Source of the DNA: Melastoma dodecandrum
Lineage: Eukaryota > Streptophyta > Magnoliopsida > Myrtales > Melastomataceae
Assembly: GCA_029817715.1 (NCBI GenBank)
Contig: JARUPY010000189.1
Location: forward strand, 62,001-126,000
Reading direction: 5' to 3'
Length of the DNA stretch: 64,000 bases
Part shown: positions 1 through 11,804 of the stretch, piece after piece
How the letters are laid out: each line of letters begins with the position of its first letter
Numbering within the stretch: position 1 is the stretch's first letter
Notes under the pieces: generated by a model
Seen by the model: the letters and a program-made list of their open reading frames with translations, nothing else
What the model was told of the DNA's origin: nothing
Database searches by the model: none
Position numbers and translations under genes: made by a program

Positions 1-88
1 ATCCGAATTCTAACAATGTTAATATACATGCTCTATTGTCAATAATTGTTAATAACTCTTGTTATTTTAATAAATATATATATAATAT

Positions 89-119
<31 letters not shown>

Positions 120-1227
120 CACGTATCATTAGTGTTTCGTATTATCATTTGCTCATTTTCTTTTTCTTGTTTTGTATGTGAAATACGGCGGAACCTCGCG
201 AGTACCCCCATCGATATACGTCATTTGAGCATTTTCGATTAAAACTCTAAGACATGACTTACCTCCATTTTTTTTAATTTATTGAGTTTTATTTAAGTTT
301 AGCAATACTAATCACACTTACATTTTTGTTTTGCATGTATACTGAGCATGCATTTTCAGAAGACCCCAAACATTCGAATACTAATTCGAAGGCGCGTGTA
401 TCAAACCGCGCTGATCCACCCCGGCCTAAAAACCGCGGGCTCGAAGACAAAGCGGCCCCAAACTCAATCAAAGGTACAAAGGGGAGGTGCGGGCCTCCCG
501 AATTTTTATTTTATTTCCACATGTAACGGATTGTGGGCCCAAGGGCATAGGCCCGCAATCACCGCCCTTCCCCGCTCCTTTTGATCTAAATAATTGTCTG
601 TGTCTGTCCGCATGCCTTAGGCCCATAGGTTTATCGTCGCATGCTGTTTGCAAAGCAAATAAACATGAGTTCGGGCCCAAAAGCCCGAATCGGGTCCAAC
701 GCCCGTAAATCAGAAACATGAGTCCGGAGTGATGCCCGGATCGGGTCCAACACCCGTTAATTAAAAACAAACTTTTTGGGAGCAAACGCCACCTTTTCGC
801 ATGTTTAGATGTAAGAGTTAGTAATTAGGAATCTCCGAATCTACTCTGGTTTTCCGACTTAAACCAAGCTTTTATAATTAAGTCGGTGGCGACTCCGTAA
901 TAGTTTACCTAGGTTAAACAACAACACTTTTTTACGAAGCCATTTTGGATGAGGGACTGACGACACGAGCCGCTCTTGGAACCTCCTGAAGCTTCCTCCT
1001 CGGGCCATGCGCTTCTTTTCACCCGTCGCCTCTTATGGAGCATGGAGACGATCGGTGAAAAGTCTGGGCAGACTCGGTCAGGAATCCAAGGAGGGACCAC
1101 CCAATTCTCTTCCGCAGCGTTCGATGCTCGAGTCGCGACGCCGACCGGTTGAGCCTTGGGGAGCGGGCCCGGATCCTCGTGTCGTTCGAACCGCCGCGCG
1201 CGTGCTAGGCCGGAAGGCGCGCGTACA
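1..1227. other. Non-genic LTR-like debris
   Basis: I see no gene here. An (AT)n run lies at about 74-119. Read on the minus strand, about 870-1000 contains the phrase GGAGTCGCCACCGACTT, a sequence style common at the ends of plant Ty3/gypsy (Tat-like) LTRs. A roughly 50-bp unit containing CGGGTCCAAC is repeated imperfectly at about 680-770. The short open frames here have no recognisable domain. The block ends abruptly where homology to the chromovirus LTR begins near 1228. The best reading is a fragment of another retroelement LTR, uncertain. Confidence 0.4.
74..119. repeat. AT dinucleotide microsatellite
   Basis: An imperfect run of TA/AT dinucleotides, read directly. No function is implied. 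Confidence 0.85.
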
Positions 1228-1476
1228 GTAATGTAGAGTTTCATTGAATGTAGACGCTAGTTACAATTGGTTACTCAGTGTAGCTATAAAAAGGAAGTTA
1301 GGTAGACTAAGAGAAGGTTGTTGAACTCTGTTAAACCGTCTCCTTCCTTCTCTGTTTGTTACCGCTTGGGCTCTTCGAGCTTTAACTGAATGAAAAGATC
1401 CGGCTGACTTCCTTCCGATCAGCCCTTCTTCCATTCTCGTTCTTCTCCGATCACCAATCCCAGAAGAATCGTTTCA
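1228..1476 (+). mobile_element. Truncated 5' LTR of chromovirus 1
   Basis: This matches the 3' part of the right-hand LTR (6200-6448) with a single mismatch seen by eye, near the end. It ends in CA and is followed at once by a primer-binding site. The matching right LTR probably starts just after the polypurine tract at about 5967, so this 5' copy lacks about 235 bp of its outer end. It contains a TATA-like CTATAAAAAG at about 1284. No target-site duplication is visible because the outer boundary is lost. Confidence 0.85.
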
Positions 1477-1478
1477 AT

Positions 1479-1487
1479 TGGTATCAG
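1479..1487 (+). promoter_or_regulatory. Primer-binding site (initiator tRNA-Met type)
   Basis: TGGTATCAG lies 2 bp after the 5' LTR end. It is the usual complement to the 3' end of plant initiator tRNA-Met that primes reverse transcription in chromoviruses. A tRNA gene is excluded because there is no cloverleaf. Confidence 0.85.
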
Positions 1488-1513
1488 TTGTCCGGTCCTG
1501 GCCAAAAACGCTC

Positions 1514-4500
1514 ATGGTTGTTACCAAGACACAACTGGCAATGGATGAATTTCAGAAGACAATGAAGGAATCTTGGACGGAATTCCTCGCACAGCAGCAA
1601 CAACAACAGGCGGAGTTCCGGGAGGAAATGCGAGCGCAAAGAGACACAATGCTGCGAGTAACTACACAGCTACAGGAGATGAATATTCGAATGAATGATA
1701 TGGAGGATCTGCCATCTCGGGAACAAAGAGGTTTTCAAAGTGGTGGTCAACAATCTCATGGAGGTATTCAGTCTGCGTATACTCGTTTTTCGAAGGTAGA
1801 CTTCCCTAGATTTCGGGGTGAAGAGGTGCAAAGTTGGCTTTATAAATGTGACCAATTTTTCGATGTGGATGTTACTCCGGCGGATGTTAGAGTCAAAATC
1901 GTTTCGGTACATCTGGAAGGGAAGGCTTTGATATGGCACCAATCTATTATGAAAGCACGTTCGAATGATCAGTGGCCGACTTGGGAAAAGTATAAATCGA
2001 TGGTCGTGGCTCGATTCGGAGGCCAACCATATGATGATCCAGTGGCTGAGTTGATGAGTCTGCGACATGAAGAGGCTGCAGGAATTGATGTTTACCAGGA
2101 AAAGTTTGATGCTTTGTTAGTACGCACGGATTTATCAGAGAAACAAGCCTTAAGTTGTTTCCTAAGTGGCTTACGCGTGGAGGTTCAGACGGCAGTGCGT
2201 ATGTTTCGACCTCAGTCCTTAACTGATGCATATACGTTAGCTCGTTTACAGGAAAATTTGTTGTCTTCCATCCATAAACGAAGCAGGCCGTTGTTTGAGA
2301 GATCTACAACAAAACTGTACAATACTTCTGCATCAACACCAGCTCTTTTTCCGAAACCATCAACGGAATCGGCCAAATTTACTAGACGGCAGTTGACCCC
2401 AGAATTTATTGCAGAACGGCGAGCTAAGAATCTCTGCTTTTTCTGCCCAGAAAAATTTGCTCCGGGACATAAATGTAAAGCTCAGCTGCATCGGGTGGAA
2501 GTCCTTACTGAGGAAAGCCCAGAAGAAGATGGAGTAGAGGATGATTCGGAGGAGACAAATGAAGACCAGTTCCCACCGTTGATATCTTTGAACGCTATTA
2601 CTGGCAACACTGCGTATCAAACAATGAAGGTGACTGGGAAGGTAAAGAGCAGCAGACTTAACATTTTAATTGACTCGGGTAGTACACATAATTTTTTGGA
2701 CTTGAATACGGCCAAGAGATTAGGCTGCCGGATTAAACCAAGTTATCCGGTTGCAGTTTCGGTAGCCAATGGAGAGACGGTATACTGCCGCTTTATGTGT
2801 AAAGCCTTCCAGTGGGAGCTGCAGGGTACAAATTTTTCTACTGATATAATGTTGGTCTCGTTAGGAACTTGTGATATGATTTTAGGTGTTCAATGGTTAT
2901 CCACTCTTGGACTAGTACTGTGGGATTTCACACAGTTACGAATGGAGTTCAAATATAAGGGACGGAAGCATGTGTTGCGAGGGGGGAAACCAAACTCTAT
3001 CAACTGGATGGATGAGAAGGAGTTGAAGACGTTTCTCTGTAAAAATGTTCAGCCAGTGCAGATGTTTGCTGTCTCTGTTAAAGCCGCAGACAACCCTTCT
3101 GCAATTTCCTCACCGGTGTGTTCTGAATTGCAGACGATTTTGGAGGAGTATGCTGATATCTTTCAAGAACCGACCACCTTACCACCTCGTAGGTTACACG
3201 ATCACCCCATACATCTAAAGGAAGGGACTTCTCCTATTAATGTTCGTCCTTATAGATATCCGGTGGTACAGAAGGATGCTATTGAAGCAATGGTGAAAGA
3301 GATGTTAGCGGCAGGGGTAATTCGACCAAGTCAGAGTGCGTTTTCTTCTCCTATTGTGATGGTAAAGAAAAAAGATGGTTCTTGGCGGTTGTGCATCAAT
3401 TATAGAGAGCTGAACAAAGCTACGGTAAAAGATAAATTTCCAATGCCAATTATAGAGGAATTGTTGGATGAACTTCATGGGGCTGTTCTCTTTTCCAAGA
3501 TTGATTTACGGTCCGGCTACTGGCAAATCAGAATGGCTCCGGATGACATTCCGAAAACTGCGTTTCGCACTCATGAGGGCCACTATGAATTTCTAGTGAT
3601 GCCGTTTGGCTTGACCAATGCGCCTTCAACGTTTCAGCATCTCATGAACTCTATTTTCCGACCGTACCTTCGAAGGTTTGTTTTAGTGTTTTTCGATGAC
3701 ATTCTGATCTATAGCAAGTCATTACAGGAGCATGTTGGTCATGTTGGGACTGTCTTGACTGTTTTGCGGCAGCACACTTTGTATGCGAAGATGTCCAAGT
3801 GTGTTTTTGGCGCATCGGAGGTAGAATATTTGGGGCATGTAATTTTTGCGAAAGGTGTACAGACAGATCCACATAAGATCCAAGCAATGGCTGACTGGCC
3901 CGAGCCGAAGACGGTGAAAGAGCTCCGGGGATTCTTGGGTTTGACAGGCTACTATCGGAAGTTTATCCGAGGTTATGGTCTTATTAGTAAGCCACTAACC
4001 AATTTATTGAAAAAGAACGCGTTTCGTTGGGATGCTGCTGCTACCGCGGCTTTTGCTCAATTAAAACTTGCTATGAGCACAGCTCCGGTCCTTGCTCTTC
4101 CTAACTTTGCTGAAGAGTTTGTCATTGAAACAGACGCTTCGGGGACAGGTATGGGGGCTGTCTTGACACAGAAAGGTCACCCGATTGCTTATATTAGCAA
4201 AGCATTTTCAGCTAAGATGCAAGGGAGCTCTACTTATGAGAAAGAGTTGATGGCCGTAATCTTCGCTGTGGAAAAGTGGAAGCCATACCTTACGGGAAGA
4301 CATTTTGTGATCAAGACTGATCATTTCAGTCTGAAATATCTGTTGGAACAGAAGATTACCACTGCTTTCCAAAGTAAATGCTTACCTAAGTTGCTTGGAT
4401 TGGATTATGAAGTAGTCTATAAGCGAGGGAAAGAAAATGCAGCTGCGGACGCTTTATCTCGGGTCCAAAGCGCTGAGTTTATGTCTTTAGTATTGTCACA

Positions 4501-5941
4501 GTTGAATACGGACTTACAATTGCAGATTGCAGCTAGTTGGCAGCAGGATGCGCAGCTGCAATTTTTGATTCAGCAATTGCAGAGTGGTCTTGCTCGCCCT
4601 CACTATACTTGGCATCAGGGTGAATTGCGTCGTAAAGGGAAGCTTGTAGTTGGTTGTGATGAAGGGTTGCGACAGAAGATCATTTCCCTCTTACATGATT
4701 CACCTACCGGGGGACATTCGGGTATGCAGGCTACGGCTAAGCGAATCTCTGCTCTGTTTTATTGGAAGAAGTTAAAACGAGACATTCGCAATTATGTTAG
4801 AAATTGTTCAGTTTGCCAGCAATGTAAGCCGGTGTTGCAAAAGAAATTTGGCCTTCTTCAACCCTTGCCGATACCCGATAGCGTGTGGACAGATATATCG
4901 ATGGATTTCATCGAAGGTTTACCGAAATCGAAAGGGAAGGACACTATTTTGGTTATTGTCGATAGACTAAGTAAATACGCTCACTTTCTATTACTTAGTC
5001 ACCCTTTCACGGCTGTCACTGTTGCTCAGTTGTTCTTGGATAAGATATTCAGACTCCATGGGATGCCAAGAACTATTGTTTCGGACAGAGACCGCATTTT
5101 CGTCAGTACTTTCTGGAGAGAATTATTCCGGTTGCAACAGGTGGATCTTTTGATGTCTTCCAGTTATCATCCCCAGACGGATGGTCAATCCGAAATAGTT
5201 AATAAATGTTTGGAGACGTACTTACGATGCATGACAGGGGAGAAACCAAAGCAATGGGCGCATTGGATTCCTTTGGCTGAATGGTGGTACAACACCACAT
5301 TTCATTCCGCAATCCAGAAAACTCCCTATGAGGTTGTGTATGGTCAACCTCCATCTGTGCACTTACCGTATGTTCTGGGAGATTGCCAGGTTGAGACAGT
5401 AGATCGCACATTGAAGGCACGGGAGGATTGTTTGCAGATGCTACGCTTTCATCTATTACGCGCCCAAGATCGTATGAAGATTCAAGCAGATAAACACCGG
5501 TCAGATAAGATTTTTGCTGTGGGTGATCTCGTGTATGTTAAGATGCAGCCATATCGGCAGAAAACAATGGCTTATCGATCCTCTGCCAAGCTAGCTCCTC
5601 GCTATTTTGGTCCCTTTCCAGTGGCTGCACGAATGGGACCTGTTGCGTATCGGCTGCAATTGCCTCCAGATGTCAAAGTTCATCCTGTGTTTCATGTCTC
5701 TTTGCTCCGAAAACATGAAGGGCCGCCTCCTATTGCGTGTTCTGTTCCAGAGGTCGATGGTCGGCAACTTTTAACAGCTGAACCAGCTAAAGTGCTTGAC
5801 AGGAAATTGGTTCGGGAAGGCAATGTTGGGGTGGTTTATCTGTTAATACAGTGGACAAATGGTGAACCCCAGGATGCTACTTGGGAGCTATTCTCTGATT
5901 TGGAAAAAAAATATCCCACGTTTGATTTCAGTTCAACTTGA
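1514..5941 (+). CDS. Chromovirus gag-pol polyprotein (intact)
   Basis: A single uninterrupted frame of 1475 residues from the first ATG. An in-frame TTG lies further upstream at 1478 inside the primer site, so the ATG at 1514 is preferred. Domains in order: gag with a W-Y-F core (about 100-260), a zinc knuckle built on CFFC...GHKC (about 315-330), aspartic protease with LIDSGSTH (about 385), reverse transcriptase with FFDD active site (about 726-729), RNase H beginning ETDASG, an HHCC integrase zinc region (about 1065-1100), and an integrase core with D about 1129, D about 1189 and a second gap of exactly 35 residues to E. A C-terminal chromodomain-like stretch contains IQWTN and ATWE. No stops or frameshifts were seen and catalytic residues are present, so it may be competent to make protein. 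Size and single-frame layout suggest a Reina-like chromovirus; that clade name is inference. Confidence 0.95.
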   Translation: MVVTKTQLAMDEFQKTMKESWTEFLAQQQQQQAEFREEMRAQRDTMLRVTTQLQEMNIRMNDMEDLPSREQRGFQSGGQQSHGGIQSAYTRFSKVDFPRFRGEEVQSWLYKCDQFFDVDVTPADVRVKIVSVHLEGKALIWHQSIMKARSNDQWPTWEKYKSMVVARFGGQPYDDPVAELMSLRHEEAAGIDVYQEKFDALLVRTDLSEKQALSCFLSGLRVEVQTAVRMFRPQSLTDAYTLARLQENLLSSIHKRSRPLFERSTTKLYNTSASTPALFPKPSTESAKFTRRQLTPEFIAERRAKNLCFFCPEKFAPGHKCKAQLHRVEVLTEESPEEDGVEDDSEETNEDQFPPLISLNAITGNTAYQTMKVTGKVKSSRLNILIDSGSTHNFLDLNTAKRLGCRIKPSYPVAVSVANGETVYCRFMCKAFQWELQGTNFSTDIMLVSLGTCDMILGVQWLSTLGLVLWDFTQLRMEFKYKGRKHVLRGGKPNSINWMDEKELKTFLCKNVQPVQMFAVSVKAADNPSAISSPVCSELQTILEEYADIFQEPTTLPPRRLHDHPIHLKEGTSPINVRPYRYPVVQKDAIEAMVKEMLAAGVIRPSQSAFSSPIVMVKKKDGSWRLCINYRELNKATVKDKFPMPIIEELLDELHGAVLFSKIDLRSGYWQIRMAPDDIPKTAFRTHEGHYEFLVMPFGLTNAPSTFQHLMNSIFRPYLRRFVLVFFDDILIYSKSLQEHVGHVGTVLTVLRQHTLYAKMSKCVFGASEVEYLGHVIFAKGVQTDPHKIQAMADWPEPKTVKELRGFLGLTGYYRKFIRGYGLISKPLTNLLKKNAFRWDAAATAAFAQLKLAMSTAPVLALPNFAEEFVIETDASGTGMGAVLTQKGHPIAYISKAFSAKMQGSSTYEKELMAVIFAVEKWKPYLTGRHFVIKTDHFSLKYLLEQKITTAFQSKCLPKLLGLDYEVVYKRGKENAAADALSRVQSAEFMSLVLSQLNTDLQLQIAASWQQDAQLQFLIQQLQSGLARPHYTWHQGELRRKGKLVVGCDEGLRQKIISLLHDSPTGGHSGMQATAKRISALFYWKKLKRDIRNYVRNCSVCQQCKPVLQKKFGLLQPLPIPDSVWTDISMDFIEGLPKSKGKDTILVIVDRLSKYAHFLLLSHPFTAVTVAQLFLDKIFRLHGMPRTIVSDRDRIFVSTFWRELFRLQQVDLLMSSSYHPQTDGQSEIVNKCLETYLRCMTGEKPKQWAHWIPLAEWWYNTTFHSAIQKTPYEVVYGQPPSVHLPYVLGDCQVETVDRTLKAREDCLQMLRFHLLRAQDRMKIQADKHRSDKIFAVGDLVYVKMQPYRQKTMAYRSSAKLAPRYFGPFPVAARMGPVAYRLQLPPDVKVHPVFHVSLLRKHEGPPPIACSVPEVDGRQLLTAEPAKVLDRKLVREGNVGVVYLLIQWTNGEPQDATWELFSDLEKKYPTFDFSST

Positions 5942-5956
5942 GGACAAGCTGTTTTT

Positions 5957-5966
5957 TGAAGGGGGG
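5957..5966 (+). promoter_or_regulatory. Polypurine tract of chromovirus 1
   Basis: TTGAAGGGGGG just after the gag-pol stop, followed by TGGAACGG. The second chromovirus in the window has the same arrangement: a purine tract, then a TG that is demonstrably its LTR start. This places the 3' LTR start at about 5967. Confidence 0.7.
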
Positions 5967-6448
5967 TGGAACGGATTACACGGAGCAGAGTGTTATGAGA
6001 GGGAGGTATGATTGAGAGGAGAAAGGTTGCAGGAACTGTGATGAAGGAATGGAGGAGATGCTTAGAAGCTTGGGGCCAAGCTTGTTTTAAGGGGGAAGGA
6101 TTGATATGCGAAGAAATAGAGGGAAGCCGTTACGCAGTGTTACAGAGGGATGACTGTGGCTGGAGGCAGAGAAGCGGCGTTGAGCGTGCAAGTGAAGATG
6201 TAATGTAGAGTTTCATTGAATGTAGACGCTAGTTACAATTGGTTACTCAGTGTAGCTATAAAAAGGAAGTTAGGTAGACTAAGAGAAGGTTGTTGAACTC
6301 TGTTAAACCGTCTCCTTCCTTCTCTGTTTGTTACCGCTTGGGCTCTTCGAGCTTTAACTGAATGAAAAGATCCGGCTGACTTCCTTCCGATCAGCCCTTC
6401 TTCCATTCTCGTTCTTCTCCGATCACCAATCCCACAAGAATCGTTTCA
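5967..6448 (+). mobile_element. 3' LTR of chromovirus 1
   Basis: It runs from TGGAACGG after the polypurine tract to ...CGTTTCA, about 482 bp. Positions 6200-6448 repeat 1228-1476 almost perfectly. Positions 5967-6199 have no counterpart at the left end. The following bases (CACAC) do not match the bases before the left copy. Confidence 0.75.
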
Positions 6449-8352
6449 CACACATTTAAGAAGTACCTGTTGGACAGTAAGACAGAAGACTGGTATGACC
6501 CGACCCCTTTCGAGGAAGCAGCAATGTCGTTGACTATCCCCCGAGGACCTTCTCACGTCCTCAAAAGTCCTCCTAGTGTGGATCGCTGACTGGCTTCGCG
6601 AGGAGGAAGAGGAGGTTCCCAGGGGCATAGGGGGAATGGAGAGGCAGCCGCCCGGGGTACGGAACGCCCAGCACGGCGACTTGAGTTTATGGACTCGTCT
6701 GGCCAGAGAGTCATCGAGCAGGGGTACACTAGGACTACCCCTGTCAAGGAGATAAGACCTGTGGAAGAGTATAAGGGAGTAGACCGACCCCAACAGGCTG
6801 CAAGTCGCAGGCCTCGATATGCGTCACAGACAGTCGACCCCCAGGAATTGCGGAGGGGACCTCCTATCGCCCAATTCTTGGACGAGAAGCTACTGTGCCA
6901 GAAATGCAAGCTGATCGCCACAATCGGATACTTATTACCCAGCTCTGCACAGCATGCTGCGTCAACTATTTCTTGCGGCTGGTCGACTTGTCCGCAAAAG
7001 GGGAGATGCTGGTGAAAGCGGTCCGCCCCGAGGGTACAGGTAATTCGAACCCTAGCAAACTTTCGTCGAATAGACCAGAAAATACTCCAGTGCAGGTGGG
7101 ATATGACCCAGTCGACGGCAGATTCGTGGAGGTAAGCCGACTCCCTTTTGGTTCTAAGAAACCAAAATTCGTCAAAGCCCTTAACCCTTCGTCTCAATGG
7201 CAGAAGGTGGAAAGGAAGGTTGCGCCCCCCTTAAGGGCTCAAAAGAGAAAGGAAAGGCGTCTAAGTCACGCCCAAAAAAGACCTAGGATGACCCCTGCGA
7301 TGCCACCCTCGGAAGGGAACCAAGCCGCAGAGAAACAAGTCGCGGAGCCTGAACGGGTCGAGTCTACTGATTACTCGGAAAACCCGGGCTCAAGCTTCGA
7401 CTACACTCCTCTACGAGGAGACAGGCCCTGCGACTTCAACGCAGAACAAGGGCCCCTTGTGAGCTGTAACGCTCTCACCTTTCCTGCGGAGTTCGCCTGC
7501 AACGACAAGTCGGAGGCGCCGAAAGGTAAAACCCTGGACTCTAAGGTCACTTCTTTTCCATCTGGCTTCCCTCTACACTGGCTGAGGAAACCATCGGATC
7601 GCATGAAACAGCACATGCACTCGTTATACATCGCAGCCACCTTTGACGGTGTTTTGGTGGGTCGAGTCTTAATAGACAACGGCGCCACCGTCAATGTTCT
7701 CCCACTCACCAAGTTTAGACTACTTGGGTACAAGCCTAGCGAGTTGGTGCGAACCGACGTGGCTGTAAGCGGCTTTAATGGGAGGAAGTCCGAATGCCTG
7801 GGGATATGCTCTGTGCATTTAGGCGTTGGAAGACACGAGCAGGAAACTGCTTTCTTCGTAATTGACATAGCCCCTTCGTTTAATGCGCTTTTGGGACGCG
7901 ATTGGCTTCATAAAGCCGCCGCGATCCCATCGACTTTGCATAGGGAGTTGATTTTATTGCTTGACTCTGAAATAAAGACTATCAGGGCTGATGAATACTC
8001 CTGTTGTGACAAGGGCATTTTACATGCAGAAACATGCAAGACGATCAAGGACCTCACCCTGGATCAATGCTATAAGCTAGGAGACCCTACTGTCGGACCC
8101 CTAGGTGAACCCTCCGGGAAGTTCGACTTCATTGTGAGCTATGAGGGATCAATCGTGCCGACAGGATGGGGGCTCGACTTCACGGACAAGGACATAGATG
8201 AGGTCCTGCAGGAAGTAGTCCCGACCAAGGATGGAGGCGAGACAGACAACAGTCCTAATGGCGACAAGGGGGAGGCACCTAAGAGCCAGGAAAGTGCTGC
8301 GACGGAGTTGGAGCCCGATAGACTCCTGCATGAAGGGGTGTATGGACAGTGA
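6449..8352 (+). CDS. Tat-type gypsy gag remnant and protease
   Basis: The 5' part of a Tat-lineage Ty3/gypsy element, beginning without an LTR at the junction with chromovirus 1. Positions 6449-6890 read as broken gag-like sequence with at least one stop near 6588. From 6895 an open frame of 485 codons runs on. It carries an aspartic-protease core with LIDNGATVNVLP at about 7669-7704, and a second hydrophobic block ending LLGRDW near 7902, as in plant retropepsin-like domains. The frame ends near 8352 where the RT frame takes over in another register, by decay or frameshifting. The 5' LTR, primer site and most of gag are missing, so the element cannot be complete. Confidence 0.75.
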
Positions 8353-11300
8353 CGAAGGAAGAGGCTATGCAGTCGCTGATATCCTCCAGCGACTTCAGGA
8401 GTATGTTAGGAAGTCTAGGAAATTAGGTTGCCAAATAAGCAATGTAAATGCTGAGGCTAGCTTATCTAAGTCCATTGATACCGACTTAGGCGGTGTCCAG
8501 GGTCGCGAGTCACTTATGATGCCATGTGACCCGCTTGTAAGTATCAATTTAGGCGAGGAATCTAGCCCTCGGATCGTTTTCGTTAGTTCTTCAATGAATA
8601 AAGAACTTTTCAATTCTATTAAGGCTACTCTTGAAGAATTCAAGGACTGTTTCGCCTGGGACTATACTGAAATGCCTGGCCTAGATCGCCGACTTGTAGA
8701 ACATAAGTTGCCAATCAAAGCAGGATTTAAACCAGTCCAACAGGCACCAAGGAGAATGACTCATGAAGTCACTCAGGCAGTATTCGAAGAAGTCAAGAAG
8801 CTCTTTAAAGCTAGGTATATAAGAACATCGAGGTACACCGAGTGGATATCCAGCATAGTCCCTGTCATCAAAAAGAATGGCAAGATTAGAGTCTGCATCG
8901 ACTTCAAAGACCTAAATCGTGCTACTCTAAAGGATGAATATCCCATGCCCATTGCAGACGACTTAGTCGATAAGACTGCAGGGCACCAAATTATGTCATT
9001 CATGGATGGTTTCTCAGGATATAACCAAATTTTCTTAGCTGAGGAAGATATCCATAAAACCGCGTTCAGATGTCCCTTAGGCATTTTCGAGTGGGTAGTC
9101 ATGCCGTTTGGGCTTAAAAACGCTGGTGCAACCTACCAACGAGTTATGAACGCCATTTTTTATGCTTCGATTGCCAAAACAGTCGAGGTATACATAAATG
9201 ATATAGTGGTCAAATCAAAAGACGAGAGGTCGCATGTTAATGATCTTAGGAATGCTTTCATCCAAATGAGAAATCATCAGCTCAAACTAAACCCTCTCAA
9301 ATGTGCTTTTGGAGTAAGAGCAGGACATTTCCTAGGGTTCCTAGTTCATCAACGTGGCATAGAAGTCGACCAGAACAAAGTGAATGCCATTCAAAGATTG
9401 AACCCTCCGAGTAACAAGAAGCAGTTACAGGCTTTCTTAGGAAAGGTCAATTATCTCAGGCGATTTATTGGTAACGTCGCTAGACGGACAGAAGTCTTCT
9501 CGACTTTACTAAAGGCAAAGGGAAACTTTGTGTGGAGCGACGAACACCAAAAAGCATTTGAAGGCTTAAAGGAGTATTTAATGAAGCCGCCTGTGCTTGC
9601 CCCTCCTCGGATAGGAAAGCCCTATCTGCTTTACGTGGCAGCGACTGAATCAGTCATCGGAGCCATGTTAGCCCAAGAGGCGGAAGACAAAACTGAGAGA
9701 GCGGTCTACTATTTGTCAAGACAACTAACCGCTACAGAAAAACGCTATACAATTAAGGAGAAGTTATGCCTGTCAGTCTTTTATACTGTTACTAAGCTAA
9801 GACATTATATTGGATCCCAAGAGGTTCATGTCATTACCAAGTCTCCAGTCATAAAGTACTTTTTCGAAAGTCCCCTACTGACTGGGAGAATTAGTAAATG
9901 GAGTTTAGTGCTATCCGCGTATGATCTACGATTCAAATCTCAACAATCGGTGAAAGGACAGGCTCTAGCCGATTTCTTGGTAAGTCACGATCCATCTGTA
10001 TCAATCGACCAAGAAGAATCCCTTGAGGACATCTGGCAGGGTTGGTTTGATAGATCTTCGGCGAAATCCGGTGTAGGTATAGGCCTTCGTATACTTTCGC
10101 CACTAGGAAAAGATGTTCATCTAGCGTATCGCTTGACGGCAACTCACACCAACAATGCGACTGAATATGAAGCTTTGATCACGCTCCTGAAGGAACTATT
10201 AACCTTGGGAGCCAAGAAAGCCACAGTGATGGGGGACTCTCAACTGGTGATTAACCAGATGAATGGTACTTCTATATGCCAAGAGAAACTCACACCCTAT
10301 CATCAAGTCGCCCGCAAGCTAGTCGAGCGATTTGAAGCGATCACTTTCCTCTTTGTAGGTCGAGGGGAAAATACCATTGCTAACGACTTAGCCCAAAAGG
10401 CTTCAGAATGCAAGGCCAAAAGAGGAAGCGATTGTATCCCAGAAATAGTTTCCCACCTAGTTCCCCAAAGCGACGCGTTCGCTCTGGACATAATGACAAG
10501 CGATAAGGATTGGAGGAAGCCAATCACCGACTTCCTTTCTGACCCAACACAAAAGGCGAGCCAAAGAATTAAGACTCAGGCTTTGTCGTACACCCTTATA
10601 GATGGGGTACTTTACAGAAAGACCAAGGAAAGAGTCCTGTTAAGGTGTGTCGACTTAGACGAAGCGACCCCAATTATGTTAGAGACTCATCAGGGGTTAT
10701 GCGGATCTCACCAATCTGGCACCAAAATGTCTTGGACTATCCAAAGACATGGTTTTTACTGGCCATCAATGCTAAAGAACTGCATAGAAATGGCTAGGGG
10801 ATGCCAAGAGTGCCAAAAACATGGTCCGGTGACAAGGGCCCCAGCGTCCGACTTGGTCTCAGTCATCAAGCCTTGGCCATTTAGGTCTTGGGCTTTAGAT
10901 ATAATCGGGGAAATCCATCCGCACTCAAGTAAAGGTGACGCCTATATTCTAGTCGCCACCGATTATTTTACTAAATGGGTCGAGGCTCAGGTTTATAAGA
11001 AGATCGATCATAAAGAAGTGATCGATTTTCTCAAATCATCCATCATCTATAGATTTGGAATTCCCCAGAATATTGTAGTGGACAATGGCACCGCTTTCAA
11101 TAATGAGAAAATGCGAGAATTCGCTACGGAGTTTGGTTTCTCAATCACCAACTCAACACCTTATTATCCTCAGGCGAATGGACAGGCTGAAGCTACCAAT
11201 AAACTCATAAAGAACAATATTCAGAAAATGGTTGGTGCAAATCCAAGAGGATGGCACAAACTATTACAAGACACTTTGTGGGCTTTAAGGGTTACTAAGA

Positions 11301-11365
11301 GAGAAAGCACAGGGGAAACCCCTTTTTTCACTAGTATATGGGCAAGACGCCGTCCTACCTATTGA
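8342..11365 (+). CDS. Tat-type pol: RT, RNase H, second RNase H, integrase
   Basis: A long frame that is open from 8231, but the part before about 8342 overlaps the protease frame and looks spurious. Order: reverse transcriptase (about 8690-9370), RNase H (about 9630-9900), a second archaeal-type RNase H with NNATEYEAL and GDSQLV (about 10040-10410), an HHCC integrase zinc region (about 10690-10830), and an integrase core with D, D and a 35-residue gap to E (about 10890-11200). RNase H duplication is diagnostic of the Tat lineage. The RT active site reads YIND instead of the usual Y-x-D-D, so the first catalytic aspartate is asparagine at about 9193-9204. The frame ends early at 11365 next to a T run; the integrase continues in another register, so this copy is inactive. 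Confidence 0.85.
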   Translation: MDSDEGRGYAVADILQRLQEYVRKSRKLGCQISNVNAEASLSKSIDTDLGGVQGRESLMMPCDPLVSINLGEESSPRIVFVSSSMNKELFNSIKATLEEFKDCFAWDYTEMPGLDRRLVEHKLPIKAGFKPVQQAPRRMTHEVTQAVFEEVKKLFKARYIRTSRYTEWISSIVPVIKKNGKIRVCIDFKDLNRATLKDEYPMPIADDLVDKTAGHQIMSFMDGFSGYNQIFLAEEDIHKTAFRCPLGIFEWVVMPFGLKNAGATYQRVMNAIFYASIAKTVEVYINDIVVKSKDERSHVNDLRNAFIQMRNHQLKLNPLKCAFGVRAGHFLGFLVHQRGIEVDQNKVNAIQRLNPPSNKKQLQAFLGKVNYLRRFIGNVARRTEVFSTLLKAKGNFVWSDEHQKAFEGLKEYLMKPPVLAPPRIGKPYLLYVAATESVIGAMLAQEAEDKTERAVYYLSRQLTATEKRYTIKEKLCLSVFYTVTKLRHYIGSQEVHVITKSPVIKYFFESPLLTGRISKWSLVLSAYDLRFKSQQSVKGQALADFLVSHDPSVSIDQEESLEDIWQGWFDRSSAKSGVGIGLRILSPLGKDVHLAYRLTATHTNNATEYEALITLLKELLTLGAKKATVMGDSQLVINQMNGTSICQEKLTPYHQVARKLVERFEAITFLFVGRGENTIANDLAQKASECKAKRGSDCIPEIVSHLVPQSDAFALDIMTSDKDWRKPITDFLSDPTQKASQRIKTQALSYTLIDGVLYRKTKERVLLRCVDLDEATPIMLETHQGLCGSHQSGTKMSWTIQRHGFYWPSMLKNCIEMARGCQECQKHGPVTRAPASDLVSVIKPWPFRSWALDIIGEIHPHSSKGDAYILVATDYFTKWVEAQVYKKIDHKEVIDFLKSSIIYRFGIPQNIVVDNGTAFNNEKMREFATEFGFSITNSTPYYPQANGQAEATNKLIKNNIQKMVGANPRGWHKLLQDTLWALRVTKRESTGETPFFTSIWARRRPTY

Positions 11366-11804
11366 GGTTCGATACAAGTCGCTCAGGGTGACTCACCCTG
11401 ATTTACAAGACGAGGCAATGTACCTCGCTTTGGAAGAATTAGAGAAGAAGCGACTTGATGTAATAGACCGACTCGAGGTGCATAAACAAAGGATTGCTAG
11501 GCATTATAACAAAAGGGTTGTCCATAAGCACTTTAAAGTGGGCGACTTGGTTTGGAAGATGGTGCTACCCCTTAAATCGAAAGACCAAGTTTTGGGTAAA
11601 TGGTCCCCTAATTGGGAAGGTCCATATGAGGTATGTGAAACATACTCATCTAATAGCTATCGGCTTATGACGAGAAGTGGGGTCAGACATCCATTAAAGG
11701 TTAATGGTAAATATCTCAAACCCTATCGCGCGACTATCTGGGAAGCTCACCATAAAATCCTAAAACAAAGGACTCCATTAATTTGGGAAGCGCTTAATTC
11801 CTAA
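11366..11804 (+). pseudogene. Tat integrase C-terminal tail (frameshifted)
   Basis: The C-terminal integrase region of the Tat element, open in a different register from the main pol frame from about 11320 and as an ORF from 11388. It carries a basic, tyrosine-rich stretch and a GDLVWK-type motif of the integrase GPY/F-like tail. The break lies around a homopolymer of T at about 11323-11328. It ends at 11804, and the antisense accessory gene ends 131 bp beyond. Confidence 0.75.

Noticed and set aside
36..242. 68-codon frame over the AT microsatellite
   Set aside because: It is a low-complexity translation of TA repeats with no domain.
1479..1487. tRNA gene suggested by TGGTATCAG
   Set aside because: It is a retroelement primer site next to an LTR end; no tRNA fold surrounds it. 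The same applies to the Copia site at 38722-38734.
1478..1513. Upstream TTG start for the chromovirus gag-pol
   Set aside because: It lies in the primer-binding site; plant retroelements start at ATG and a good ATG follows at 1514.
6553..7197. Minus-strand 214-codon frame over the Tat gag/protease region
   Set aside because: It is antisense to the gag/protease region, has no domain and unnatural composition.
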